The notes under the pieces are model-generated. The model did not search any database and was not told where the DNA came from. It saw only the letters and a list, made by a program, of their open reading frames with translations. The position numbers and the translations under genes are program-made. A DNA stretch of 64,000 nt from Modestobacter italicus (lineage in GTDB: Bacteria > Actinomycetota > Actinomycetes > Mycobacteriales > Geodermatophilaceae): positions 1 through 64,000 of the forward strand of contig NZ_JABGCJ010000005.1 in the NCBI RefSeq assembly GCF_019799965.1. The letters run 5' to 3'. Positions within the stretch are counted from its first letter, which is position 1. Each line of letters starts with the position of its first letter. Positions 28,880-37,016 of this stretch are shown piece after piece.

Positions 28880-29617
28880 TCAGCCCGCGAGGACGGCGAG
28901 CAGGTCGCGCACCAGGTCCCGGTGCGCCGGGGCGGCGGCCGCCCGGTGGTGCCAGGTCGCGGCCAGCCCGACGGCGGCGACCCGGCCGGTGTCCACCAGC
29001 GCGCGCACCGCGGCCAGCACCTCGTCGACGGTCACCCCACCGGGAGCCGGGTACAGCAGGTCCGGCAGTCCGGCAGGGTCGACCACGTCGACGTCCAGGT
29101 GCACGTAGAGGTCTCCGTCCGGGACGACGCCGGGCAGGTCGGCGACGGTGCTGCGGGTGACGGCCGAGCCGGCGAGGAGCAGCTGCTCCCCGGGGTCGGT
29201 GTCCCGCGCGTCGACCAGCACCACGCGCGACTCCGGTACCGGCCGCAGCCCCAGCGCCCGGGGCAGCGTCAGGTCGCCGCGGCCGACCGCCAGGGCCAGC
29301 GGCATCCCGCCCAGGTAGCCGGAGGTGGTGGTGGCGTCGGTGTGGAAGTCCGCGTGCGCGTCGAACCAGACGACGCCGACGTCCCTTCCGGCGCGCTGCA
29401 GCCCGGCCAGCACCCCCAGGCTGGTGGTGCAGTCGCCGGAGGCGACCACGGCCGGCCCGTCGCCGACCGCCGCCGCCACCTGCTCGTAGAGCACCGCCAT
29501 CCGCGTCCACGGGCTGCCCGGTGGGAGGTCGGCGGTGACCTGTGCGTCGGCCGGCACCCCGAGCTCGAAGGGGTGCAGCCGCTCGTCGAGGTGGAACGGG
29601 ACGCTCAGCAGGAACAT
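28880..29617 (-). CDS. Arginase/agmatinase-family protein
   Basis: 245-residue ureohydrolase-fold protein. Metal-binding motifs: GDCTTSLGVLAGL (in place of GGDHS), VVWFDAHADFHT (DAHxDxxT) and LYVHLDVDVVDPAGLPDLLYP (DxDxxDP). Members hydrolyse arginine, agmatine or formiminoglutamate; the substrate cannot be assigned. The changed first motif (Cys in place of His) could alter metal binding. It lies on the opposite strand to its neighbours, seven bases from the xerD stop. Confidence 0.82.
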   Translation of the reverse strand: MFLLSVPFHLDERLHPFELGVPADAQVTADLPPGSPWTRMAVLYEQVAAAVGDGPAVVASGDCTTSLGVLAGLQRAGRDVGVVWFDAHADFHTDATTTSGYLGGMPLALAVGRGDLTLPRALGLRPVPESRVVLVDARDTDPGEQLLLAGSAVTRSTVADLPGVVPDGDLYVHLDVDVVDPAGLPDLLYPAPGGVTVDEVLAAVRALVDTGRVAAVGLAATWHHRAAAAPAHRDLVRDLLAVLAG

Positions 29618-29729
29618 GTCGACATGGTGACCCGAGGTGGTCACGGTCGCGCCGGGCGCTGCCGAGAGAGGGAGCGGGAGAACGGACCAGCGGCTTCCCC
29701 CCGCCGGGCCGGCACGTCCTCCCGCCGTC

Positions 29730-29745
29730 GTCACCGGCCGGTGAC
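29730..29745. promoter_or_regulatory. 16-bp perfect palindrome upstream of parA
   Basis: GTCACCGGCCGGTGAC is a perfect dyad 34 bases before the parA ATG, in the gap to the divergent arginase gene. It could be an operator for the parA operon, possibly for its ribbon-helix-helix partner; the GC-only core means it could also be fortuitous. Confidence 0.35.
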
Positions 29746-29779
29746 CACGGTCCGGCGACCCAGGGAAGAGGCAGAAGCG

Positions 29780-30700
29780 ATGTCGACACGAGCCGAGGCG
29801 GCGGGATCCGCCGTCGGGCTCCCGTACGTCGGGGACCCGGCCGGAGGCGCCGAGATGGGTGCCCCGGCGAGCCGGGTCGACCCTGCCCGTGCGCGGCAAC
29901 GCCGACTGCCCGACCCGAAGCCGATCAGCTCGCACGGCCCGGCCCAGGTCATCGCCATGTGCAACCAGAAGGGCGGCGTCGGCAAGACGACGTCCACGAT
30001 CAACCTGGGTGCCGCACTGGTCGAGCAGGGCCGCAAGGTGCTGCTGGTCGACCTCGACCCCCAGGGCGCGCTCTCGGTCGGCCTCGGCGTCCCCTCGCAG
30101 GGCCTGGACCGCACCATCTACAACGCGCTGATGGAGCCGGCCACCTCGCTGGCCGACGTCCGTGTCGCCACCGGCATCCCCGGCCTGGACCTGGTGCCCA
30201 GCAACATCGACCTGTCCGCCGCCGAGGTGCAGCTGGTCAGCGAGGTCGCCCGCGAGCAGACGCTGCTGCGCGTGCTGGCCCCCATCCGGGCCGACTACGA
30301 CTACGTGCTGATCGACTGCCAGCCCTCCCTCGGGCTGCTCACGGTCAACGCGCTCACCGCCGCCCAGGGCGTGATCATCCCGCTGGAGTGCGAGTTCTTC
30401 TCCCTCCGCGGCGTCGCCCTGCTGGTGGACACGATCGACAAGGTCAAGGAGCGGCTCAACCCGTCCCTGGAGATCTCCGGGATCCTGGCCACCATGTACG
30501 ACACGCGGACCGTGCACTGCCGCGAGGTGTTCAGCCGGGTCGTCGAGGCCTTCGGCGACACCGTGTTCCAGACCGTCATCACCCGCACGGTGCGCTTCCC
30601 GGAGACCACCGTCGCCGGGCAGCCGATCACCCAGTGGGCCCCGTCGTCGACGGGCGCCGCGGCGTACCGCGACCTGGCCAAGGAGGTCCTCGCTCTGTGA
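29780..30700 (+). CDS. parA: ParA-family chromosome partitioning ATPase
   Basis: 306-residue deviant-Walker ATPase. A disordered N terminus of about 55 residues precedes IAMCNQKGGVGKTTSTINLGAALVEQG (deviant Walker A with signature Lys), LLVDLDPQGALSVGLG (A'), VLIDCQPSLGLLTVNAL (Walker B) and GVIIPLECEFFSLRGV. It corresponds to Rv1708, the ParA paralogue linked to scpA and scpB, not the origin-linked parAB. No ParB gene is next to it; the following gene encodes a small C-terminal ribbon-helix-helix-like protein instead. Confidence 0.93.
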   Translation: MSTRAEAAGSAVGLPYVGDPAGGAEMGAPASRVDPARARQRRLPDPKPISSHGPAQVIAMCNQKGGVGKTTSTINLGAALVEQGRKVLLVDLDPQGALSVGLGVPSQGLDRTIYNALMEPATSLADVRVATGIPGLDLVPSNIDLSAAEVQLVSEVAREQTLLRVLAPIRADYDYVLIDCQPSLGLLTVNALTAAQGVIIPLECEFFSLRGVALLVDTIDKVKERLNPSLEISGILATMYDTRTVHCREVFSRVVEAFGDTVFQTVITRTVRFPETTVAGQPITQWAPSSTGAAAYRDLAKEVLAL

Positions 30701-30762
30701 CCGCGTCCCCGAGGTCACCCCTCACCGCACGCTCGACGACCGTCGCCGAGGTGACCGCGTGA
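30697..30762 (+). CDS. Bridging mini-ORF (21 aa) between parA and the next gene
   Basis: A 21-codon ORF overlapping the parA stop and the next gene's GTG by four bases each, with AAGGAGG inside parA as a possible ribosome-binding site. No domain. Likely a translational coupling segment. Confidence 0.35.
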   Translation: MTASPRSPLTARSTTVAEVTA

Positions 30763-31280
30763 CCCGCCGCCCCGTGCTGCCCGGTGCCGCCGAGCTGTTC
30801 CGCCGCACCGACACCCCGGCGACCCCGCCGGCGGCGCCGGTCACCGAGCTGCCGACGCTGGCCGCCGCCCAGGCCTCACCCGCGCTGCGCACCAGCCGGG
30901 ACGCCGACACCGCGCCGACCGCCGGTGGCACCCCCGCCCCGGCCGCGCCGCTGGCGCTGGTGCCCGACGTGGACGGCGGCGCGCCGCGGATCGTCGTCGA
31001 CGAGCTGGCCGCGCACCGCGCCACCCTGCCGGCCGCCGCCCCCAAGGCGCCCCGGCAGCGCGCGGAGAAGAGCCGCACCCGGCACGAGGAGAAGATCACC
31101 GTCTACTGCTCCGCCGAGGAGCTGCTGGCCCTGGAGACCGCCCGGCTGACCCTGCGCGGCCAGCACGGCGTGGCCGCCGACCGGGGCCGGATCGTCCGCG
31201 AGGCGATCGCCGTGCTGCTGGCCGACCTCGAGGTGCACGGCGAGGACTCGGTGCTCGTCCGCCGGCTGCGCAAGAACTGA
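30759..31280 (+). CDS. Ribbon-helix-helix-like ParA-associated protein
   Basis: 173-residue protein. Residues 1-105 are Pro/Ala/Thr-rich and disordered; a basic linker (RQRAEKSRTRHEE) leads to a conserved C-terminal domain, KITVYCSAEELLALETARLTLRGQHGVAADRGRIVREAIAVLLADLE, with the strand-helix-helix pattern of RHH DNA-binding proteins. Adjacent position suggests it acts with ParA as a DNA-binding partner or ATPase stimulator, in the way small RHH proteins replace ParB in some plasmids. This is inference from context. Confidence 0.7.
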   Translation: MTRRPVLPGAAELFRRTDTPATPPAAPVTELPTLAAAQASPALRTSRDADTAPTAGGTPAPAAPLALVPDVDGGAPRIVVDELAAHRATLPAAAPKAPRQRAEKSRTRHEEKITVYCSAEELLALETARLTLRGQHGVAADRGRIVREAIAVLLADLEVHGEDSVLVRRLRKN

Positions 31281-31342
31281 GCCGCGGCCGGCCGCGGGTC
31301 GGGGGGCCCGTCGCCGGAGATCAACGGGACAGCCTCCGCGGC

Positions 31343-31348
31343 TAGGCT
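31343..31348 (+). promoter_or_regulatory. -10 box TAGGCT, leaderless start
   Basis: TAGGCT ends 6 bases before GTG 31355, so the transcript is expected to begin at or next to the start codon. No Shine-Dalgarno is present. Confidence 0.5.
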
Positions 31349-31354
31349 CGCGGC

Positions 31355-31681
31355 GTGCTGCCGTTCGTCGAGGAGCTGGTGCGCCGGCTCCGGATGGACG
31401 GGTCCGCGGTCGACGTCCGGTACGGCGGCAACCGTTCGGTGCAGATCCGCCTCGGCGCCCCGCGGGTCGACCACGACGTGACGCTGTGGACCCGGGAGCC
31501 CGACCTCGAGGCGGCGGTGACCGCCCTGGGCGAGGACTGCCGGGACGTGCTGTGGCCGGACCACACGGTCGAGTCGGCCGGCTTCAACCTGTTGCTGGTG
31601 CACCTGGACGAGGTGATCGCCACCTGCGGCACGACCGCTCCGCTGCGCATCACGGCCGCGGGGCTGCAGTGGCCGGAGTGA
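31355..31681 (+). CDS. Small conserved hypothetical protein
   Basis: 108-residue soluble protein starting VLPFVEELVRRLRMDG, with an even mix of charged and hydrophobic residues and no signal peptide or membrane segment. I do not recognise the family. Strong third-position GC and a leaderless promoter box support it as a real gene. It lies between the parA pair and scpA, so it may be part of the chromosome-segregation neighbourhood. Confidence 0.75.
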   Translation: MLPFVEELVRRLRMDGSAVDVRYGGNRSVQIRLGAPRVDHDVTLWTREPDLEAAVTALGEDCRDVLWPDHTVESAGFNLLLVHLDEVIATCGTTAPLRITAAGLQWPE

Positions 31682-31712
31682 TCAGCAGGCTGACCAGCGC
31701 TGCGTGCCCGTC

Positions 31713-31718
31713 TAGGGT
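31713..31718 (+). promoter_or_regulatory. -10 box TAGGGT, leaderless scpA promoter
   Basis: TAGGGT ends 6 bases before the scpA GTG. A CTGACC at 31690-31695, 17 bases upstream, could be a weak -35. The segment from TCTAGGGTC to GAGCGTG is nearly identical to that before the GNAT gene at 61710. Confidence 0.55.
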
Positions 31719-31724
31719 CGGAGC

Positions 31725-32564
31725 GTGACGACGGCGCAGGCGGTGGAGGCCCCGCCGTCCGACGGGCGGTTCACCGTCCGGCTGACCAACTTCGAGGGAC
31801 CGTTCGACCTGCTGCTGCAGCTGATCGGCAAGCACAAGCTCGACGTCACCGAGATCGCGCTCTCGGTGGTCACCGACGAGTTCATCGCCCACCTGCGGGC
31901 CCTCGGCGACCAGCTGGACCTCGACCAGGCCAGCGAGTTCCTGGTGGTCGCCTCCACGCTGCTGGACCTCAAGGCCGCCCGGCTGCTGCCCGCGGCCGAG
32001 GTGGAGGACGAGGAGGACCTCGCCGTCCTGGAGGCCCGCGACCTGCTGTTCGCCCGGCTGCTGCAGTACCGGGCCTACAAGCAGGCCGCGGAGTTCCTGC
32101 GCCGCCGGGAGGCCGAGGCGTCCCGGCGCTTCCCGCGGTCGGTCGGCCTCGAGCAGCGGTTCGCCGACCTGCTGCCCGAGGTGCTGCTCGGGGTCACCCC
32201 CGAGCAGTTCGCCGCCATGGCACACCAGGCGCTGGTGCCCAAGCCGCCGCCCACGGTCAGCGTCACCCACCTGCACGCCCCCGCGGTCAGCGTCACCGAG
32301 CAGCTGCTGCTGGTCCGCGCCCGGATCGCCACCGCCGGGACGGCGACGTTCCGGGCGCTGAGCGGCGACTGCGCGCACACCCTGGAGGTCGTCGCCCGGT
32401 TCCTCGCGCTGCTGGAGCTCTACCGCCAGCAGCTGGTGACCTTCGACCAGGTGTCGCCGCTGGGTGAGCTGCACGTGCGCTGGACCGGCCCCGAGCTGGT
32501 GGGCGGCCGGCTGCCCGACGAGGTCGACGACGAGGCAGCCGAGCACCTGGAGGAGTACACGTGA
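31725..32564 (+). CDS. scpA: Segregation and condensation protein A
   Basis: 279-residue ScpA kleisin, which bridges SMC heads in the bacterial condensin. Typical N terminus FTVRLTNFEGPFDLLLQLIGKHKLDVTEIALSVVTDEF (residues 10-47) and helical SASEFLVVASTLLDLKAARLLP; the C-terminal winged-helix domain has VVARFLALLELYRQQLVTFDQ. Its stop overlaps the scpB GTG. GTG 31725 is a leaderless start. Confidence 0.95.
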   Translation: MTTAQAVEAPPSDGRFTVRLTNFEGPFDLLLQLIGKHKLDVTEIALSVVTDEFIAHLRALGDQLDLDQASEFLVVASTLLDLKAARLLPAAEVEDEEDLAVLEARDLLFARLLQYRAYKQAAEFLRRREAEASRRFPRSVGLEQRFADLLPEVLLGVTPEQFAAMAHQALVPKPPPTVSVTHLHAPAVSVTEQLLLVRARIATAGTATFRALSGDCAHTLEVVARFLALLELYRQQLVTFDQVSPLGELHVRWTGPELVGGRLPDEVDDEAAEHLEEYT

Positions 32565-33466
32565 GCGACCGGCCGGACGAGCCGCGTCCCTTCTCCTGGG
32601 ACGCCGTCGCCGCCGAGGTGGCCGCCGGGCTGGAGGAGGACGACACCCCAGCGGAGGACTGGGGCGCGGTCGCCGCCCGGCTGGCGGCCGACCTCGGCAC
32701 GTCCGGCCCGGAGCCGGTGGGCACGGCCGACCGGGAGCCGCCGGGCATCGCCGACCCGGCCGCGGCGGAGGAGGCGGCGACCGTCGAGGAGGCCCCGGCG
32801 CCCCCGCGGCCCCGGGCCCCCGCCGCGCCGCCGGTGGAGCTGGTCGTCGTCCCCGAGCCCGAGGCCCGCGTGGAGGAGGCCGCCGCGCCGGACCCCGAGC
32901 AGGACGACCCGGAGCTGGACCCGCGGGCGCTGCGCGGCGGGCTGGAGGCGCTGCTGTTCGTCGCCGACACCCCGATCGACGAGGCGTCCCTGGCCGCGGC
33001 GCTGCGCTGCCCGGTGCCCCGGCTGCGGCGCGAGCTCGCCGCGCTGGCCGCCGACTACGACGCGCGCCGGGCGGGGATCACGCTGCGCCGGGTGGGGGAG
33101 GGGTGGCGGCTCTACACCCGGGAGGAGCACGCCGCCGTCGTCGAGCGGCACCTGCTGGAGGGCCAGCGCAGCCGGCTCACCCAGGCGGCGCTGGAGACCC
33201 TCGCGGTCATCGCCTACCGGCAGCCGGTCACCCGGGCCCGGGTGTCGGCGATCCGCGGGGTGGGCGTGGACGCCGTCGTCCGGACGCTGGTCTCCCGAGG
33301 GCTGGTCCGCGAGGCCGGCTCGGACCCCGACACCGGCGGCGGGCTGTACGTGACCACCCCGCTGTTCCTGGAGCGGCTGGGCCTCACCGGCCTGGACGAG
33401 CTGCCCGAGCTCGCGCCGCTGCTCCCCGACACCGGCACGGTGCTCGACGAGCACCCCGACGCCTGA
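32561..33466 (+). CDS. scpB: Segregation and condensation protein B with acidic extension
   Basis: 301-residue ScpB. The tandem winged-helix core starts near residue 120 (ELDPRALRGGLEALLFVADTPIDEASLAAAL) and includes RLTQAALETLAVIAYRQPVTRARVSAIRGVGVDAVVRTLVSRGLV. The first 115 residues are an Asp/Glu/Pro/Ala-rich tail not found in the Bacillus protein, making this about 100 residues longer than usual. GTGA overlap with scpA implies coupled synthesis of the two SMC partners. Confidence 0.94.
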   Translation: MSDRPDEPRPFSWDAVAAEVAAGLEEDDTPAEDWGAVAARLAADLGTSGPEPVGTADREPPGIADPAAAEEAATVEEAPAPPRPRAPAAPPVELVVVPEPEARVEEAAAPDPEQDDPELDPRALRGGLEALLFVADTPIDEASLAAALRCPVPRLRRELAALAADYDARRAGITLRRVGEGWRLYTREEHAAVVERHLLEGQRSRLTQAALETLAVIAYRQPVTRARVSAIRGVGVDAVVRTLVSRGLVREAGSDPDTGGGLYVTTPLFLERLGLTGLDELPELAPLLPDTGTVLDEHPDA

Positions 33467-33472
33467 CCCCTC

Positions 33473-33528
33473 GCGGCCATGTTGGCCAACATGGCCGCCC
33501 TCCCCGGCCATGTTGGCCAACATGGCCG
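33473..33528. repeat. Two tandem perfect palindromes between scpB and rluB
   Basis: Two copies of GGCCATGTTGGCCAACATGG plus CC lie 31 bases apart. The first is a perfect 26-bp palindrome (33473-33498), the second a perfect 24-bp palindrome (33505-33528). No mismatches and no spacer at the dyad axis. They start 7 bases after the scpB stop and end 84 bases before rluB. They may be a terminator, an operator or a repetitive extragenic palindrome. Confidence 0.95.
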
Positions 33529-33611
33529 CGGGACGGCGGGGTGGGCGGTGCCCACCCAGGACGGGCGAGCGCTGGTCGAGGGGAGCGCGCCGGGGTGGGA
33601 GACTGGGGGCG

Positions 33612-34451
33612 ATGAACACCGCACCTGACGACGAGTCGACGACCTCCGGCGGCGAGGGCTGGTCCGAGGACATGGAGCTCGCCCCGGTCCACCCCGGCGA
33701 CACCGAGGACACCGCGGCCGAGGCCGGTGAGGGCGAGCGGCTGCAGAAGGTGCTGGCCCGCGCCGGCGTCGGGTCCCGCCGGGTGTGCGAGGACATGATC
33801 GACCAGGGACGCATCTCGGTGGACGGTCAGGTCGTCCGCGTCCAGGGCATGCGGGTCGACCCCGACACGGCGGTGATCGCGGTCGACGGCCGGCGGATCG
33901 ACATCCGCAACGACAAGGTCAGCTACGCGATGAACAAGCCGTTCGGCGTGATCACCTCGATGAGCGACGACCGCGGCCGGCCCACCGTCGGGGAGATGAT
34001 GGGCGACCTGGCCGCCGGCCTGGTGCACGTCGGCCGGCTGGACCAGGACACCGAGGGCCTGCTGCTGCTCACCACCGACGGCGAGCTGGCCCACCGGCTG
34101 GCCCACCCCTCCTACGAGGTGAAGAAGACCTACCTGGCCCAGGTCAGCGGCTCGGTGCCGCGGGACATGGCCAAGCGGCTGCGCAAGGGGATCGAGCTGG
34201 AGGACGGCCCGGTCAAGGTCGACTCCTTCCAGGTCATGGACACCCACGCCGGCCAGTCGGTGGTCGAGGTCGTGCTGCACGAGGGCCGCAAGCACATCGT
34301 CCGGCGGCTGCTGGCCGAGGTCGGCCTGCCGGTCAACCGGCTCACCCGCACCGCGGTCGGCCCGATCGAGCTGGCCCGGATGCGCAGCGGCACGATCCGC
34401 AAGCTCACCCGCACCGAGGTCGGCGCCTTGCACGAGCTCGTCGGGCTGTGA
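33612..34451 (+). CDS. rluB: 23S rRNA pseudouridine synthase (RluB/RsuA type)
   Basis: 279-residue pseudouridine synthase. An acidic 42-residue leader precedes an S4 domain (RLQKVLARAGVGSRRVCEDMIDQGRISVDG) and the catalytic domain with MNKPFGVITSMSDDRGRPTVGE, the active-site Asp in HVGRLDQDTEGLLLLTTDGELAHRLAHP, and EGRKHIVRRLLAEVGLPVNRLTR. It follows scpA-scpB as in other actinobacteria. ATG 33612 is preceded at 7 bases by GAGACT, a weak candidate for a leaderless promoter box. Confidence 0.94.
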   Translation: MNTAPDDESTTSGGEGWSEDMELAPVHPGDTEDTAAEAGEGERLQKVLARAGVGSRRVCEDMIDQGRISVDGQVVRVQGMRVDPDTAVIAVDGRRIDIRNDKVSYAMNKPFGVITSMSDDRGRPTVGEMMGDLAAGLVHVGRLDQDTEGLLLLTTDGELAHRLAHPSYEVKKTYLAQVSGSVPRDMAKRLRKGIELEDGPVKVDSFQVMDTHAGQSVVEVVLHEGRKHIVRRLLAEVGLPVNRLTRTAVGPIELARMRSGTIRKLTRTEVGALHELVGL

Positions 34452-34474
34452 CGCCGAGGACCTCCTGACACGAC

Positions 34475-34521
34475 ACACGACAGCGGCCGCCGACCCGATG
34501 GGTCGGCGGCCGCTGTCGTGT
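34475..34521. terminator. Strong bidirectional terminator between rluB and GH3 gene
   Basis: A perfect 22-base-pair inverted repeat (left arm 34475-34496, right arm 34500-34521) with a three-base GAT loop separates the convergent rluB and GH3 genes. No T tract, but the stem is very stable. Confidence 0.9.
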
Positions 34522-34528
34522 CCAGGCC

Positions 34529-36913
34529 CTAGAGCGCGGTGATCTCGACCGGGGTGCTGAGCACCCGGTCGGCGCCGACCACGCGGTCGGGCCCGGTGAG
34601 CCGCAGCGGCGCGGTCAGCCGCAGGTCCTCGCTGGAGGCGCCCAGCGCCAGGACGACGTCCCCGGACTCCACGACGCGGCGCAGGTCCCGCCCGGTGAAC
34701 GAGGTGCGGTCGGCGTGCAGCGTGAACGACACCCGCGCGGCGGCGCCCGCGGCCAGCTCGACCCGGGCGAACCCGACCAGCTGACGCACCGGGCGCACGA
34801 CGCTGGCCACCGGGTCGGACAGGTACAGCTGGACGACGTCGGCGCCGGCCCGCCCGCCGGTGTTGCGCACCGTGCAGGAGACGGTGACCGCCCCGTCGGT
34901 GGCCCAGGCGCCGTCCGGTGCGCCGTCGACCTGCAGGTCTTCCCAGGCGAACGTCGTGTAGGACAGCCCGTGCCCGAACGGGAACAGCGGCGTCGGGTCC
35001 GCGGCGCTGATCCCGCTCTTGGCGCCCAGCGCCCCGTGCAGGTACGTCGCCGGGGAGCCACCCGGCGTCCGGGCCACCTGGACCGGCAGCCGGCCGGAGG
35101 GGTTGACCCGGCCGCTGAGCACGCCGGCGACAGCGCCGGCGCCCTCCTCGCCCGGGAAGAACGCCTGCACGATCGCGGCCGCCCGGTCGACGAAGGCACC
35201 CAGGGCGTAGGGGCGGCCGGTCAGCAGCACGACGACGACCGGCTTGCCGGTGTCCAGCAGCGCGTCGAGCAGCTCGGCCTGGGCCCCGGGCAGCTGCAGG
35301 TCGTCGGCGTCGCAGCCCTCGCCGGAGGTGCCCCGGCCGAACAGGCCGGCGACGTCGCCGAGGACGGCCAGGACCACGTCGGCCCCGGCGGCGGTGCGCA
35401 CCGCCTCGGGGATGCCGCTGCGGTCCACCTCCTGCACGGGGACGCCGCGGGCGGAGCTGACCTGCGCGCCCGGGAACTCGCTGCGGACGGCGTCGAGCAG
35501 CGTCGGCAGCTCGATGCCCAGGTCCATGTCGGGGTGGGCGACACCGACGTGGTTGGGGAAGGCGTAACAGCCCATCAGCGAGAGCACCTCGTCGGCGGCG
35601 GGGCCGACGACGGCGACCTTCCCGGGCTCCTGCAGCGGCAGCACGCGCGCCCGGTCGGCGAGCAGCACCACCGAGCGCTCGGCGATGGTGCGGGCCAGCG
35701 CGCGCATGTGCGGCGGGTCGAAGTCCAGCTCGGCGCCGTTCCGCAGCGCCGCGGGCTCGGGGTCCCAGCCGGCGTCCAGCAGGCCCAGCTCGCCCTTCTG
35801 CAGCAGCACCCGCTCCAGCGCACGGTCGACCAGCTCCAGGGGCACCGCGCCGGTGCGCAGCAGCTCCAGCAGCGGCTCGCCGTAGCAGCGGACCGTGGGC
35901 AGCTCGACGTCGATGCCGGCGGCCAGCGCCAGCGCCGCTGCCTCGCCCGGGTCCCCGGCCACGCCCTGCGTGGTCTCCAGGAAGGAGACGGCGAAGTAGT
36001 CGGCGACCACGGTGCCGTCGAAGCCGAGCTCGCCGCGCAGCAGGTCGGTCATCAGCGCCGGGTCGGCGGCCGGCGGCACGCCGTCGACGGCGGCGTAGCT
36101 GTTCATCACCGAGCGGGCCCCGCCCTCGCGCAGCGCCGTCTCGAACGGCGGCAGGACGACGTCGCGGAACTCCCGCTGGCCCATCCGCACCGGGGCGTGG
36201 TTGCGCCCGGCGCCGGAGCCGGAGTAGCCGGCGAAGTGTTTGAGGGTGGCGACGATCCCGGCGCTCTCCAGGCCGCGGACGTAGGCGCTGCCCAGGGCGG
36301 CGACCAGGTACGGGTCCTCGCCGATGGTCTCCTCGGTACGGCCCCAGCGGTGGTCGAAGCTGACGTCGAGCACGGGGGAGAGCCCCTGGTGCACGCCGAC
36401 CGAGCGCATCAGCTCGCCGATCCCGCGGGCCATCGTCTCCACCGACTCCGGGTCGAACGCGGCGCCCCACGCCAGCGGGGTGGGGAAGACGGTCGCCTGC
36501 CAGGCGGTGAACCCGGTCAGGCACTCCTCGTGGGCGATCGCCGGGATGCCCAGCCGGGAACCGGAGACGATGCCCCGCTGGGTCTGGGCGAGCACCCGGG
36601 CGCCGGTCCCCGGCTCGACCGGTCCGGTGCCGAAGACGCGGGTCAGCTGGCCCAGCCCCGGCTTCGTCAGCTCCTCCCACGGCGGCAGCGGCTCGGCGAA
36701 CTCGTGCTGGTTCGGGGAGACCTCCTCGCCCTCGGAGATGGCGGTCCAGACCCCGTAGAGCTGGGCGACCTTCTCCTCGAGGGTCATCGCCTCCATGAGC
36801 AGGCGGACCCGCTCGGGCAGCGGGCGGGAGGGGTCCCGCCAGGCGTCCTGCTGCTGGGCGTCCATGGCCTGCTGCTGGGCTTCGAGGTCGGGCAGGGACT
36901 GGGGCTCGGTCAC
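34529..36913 (-). CDS. Glycoside hydrolase family 3 (beta-xylosidase/beta-glucosidase)
   Basis: 794-residue GH3 enzyme with no signal peptide, so cytoplasmic. Order: (alpha/beta)8 domain with IPAIAHEECLTGF, ATLKHFAGYSGSGAGRNHAP and the nucleophile Asp 305 in FDGTVVADYFAVSFL; alpha/beta sandwich domain; C-terminal fibronectin-III-like domain (GADVVQLYLSDPVASVVRPVRQLVGF). The VADYF context resembles BxlA-type beta-xylosidases. Next to a LacI gene, sugar ABC genes and xylA-xylB, it most likely cleaves imported xylo-oligosaccharides to xylose; a beta-glucosidase role is possible. GTG 36913 has AGGAGC upstream. It lies 103 bases downstream of the LacI gene on the same strand. Confidence 0.9.
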   Translation of the reverse strand: MTEPQSLPDLEAQQQAMDAQQQDAWRDPSRPLPERVRLLMEAMTLEEKVAQLYGVWTAISEGEEVSPNQHEFAEPLPPWEELTKPGLGQLTRVFGTGPVEPGTGARVLAQTQRGIVSGSRLGIPAIAHEECLTGFTAWQATVFPTPLAWGAAFDPESVETMARGIGELMRSVGVHQGLSPVLDVSFDHRWGRTEETIGEDPYLVAALGSAYVRGLESAGIVATLKHFAGYSGSGAGRNHAPVRMGQREFRDVVLPPFETALREGGARSVMNSYAAVDGVPPAADPALMTDLLRGELGFDGTVVADYFAVSFLETTQGVAGDPGEAAALALAAGIDVELPTVRCYGEPLLELLRTGAVPLELVDRALERVLLQKGELGLLDAGWDPEPAALRNGAELDFDPPHMRALARTIAERSVVLLADRARVLPLQEPGKVAVVGPAADEVLSLMGCYAFPNHVGVAHPDMDLGIELPTLLDAVRSEFPGAQVSSARGVPVQEVDRSGIPEAVRTAAGADVVLAVLGDVAGLFGRGTSGEGCDADDLQLPGAQAELLDALLDTGKPVVVVLLTGRPYALGAFVDRAAAIVQAFFPGEEGAGAVAGVLSGRVNPSGRLPVQVARTPGGSPATYLHGALGAKSGISAADPTPLFPFGHGLSYTTFAWEDLQVDGAPDGAWATDGAVTVSCTVRNTGGRAGADVVQLYLSDPVASVVRPVRQLVGFARVELAAGAAARVSFTLHADRTSFTGRDLRRVVESGDVVLALGASSEDLRLTAPLRLTGPDRVVGADRVLSTPVEITAL

Positions 36914-37016
36914 GAGACGGGCTCCTGGTTCGGTTCGGGCGCCGGCGGAGGGCGGCGGCGGAGGGCGGTGGGCCGTCCGCCGGGGAGGTCGGGTGGAGGT
37001 CAGCGCCAGGGCGGGG

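Noticed and set aside
29618-29779. parS centromere site near parA
   Set aside because: No GTTTCACGTGAAAC-like sequence was seen here or close by; the only dyad is GTCACCGGCCGGTGAC, which does not match parS.
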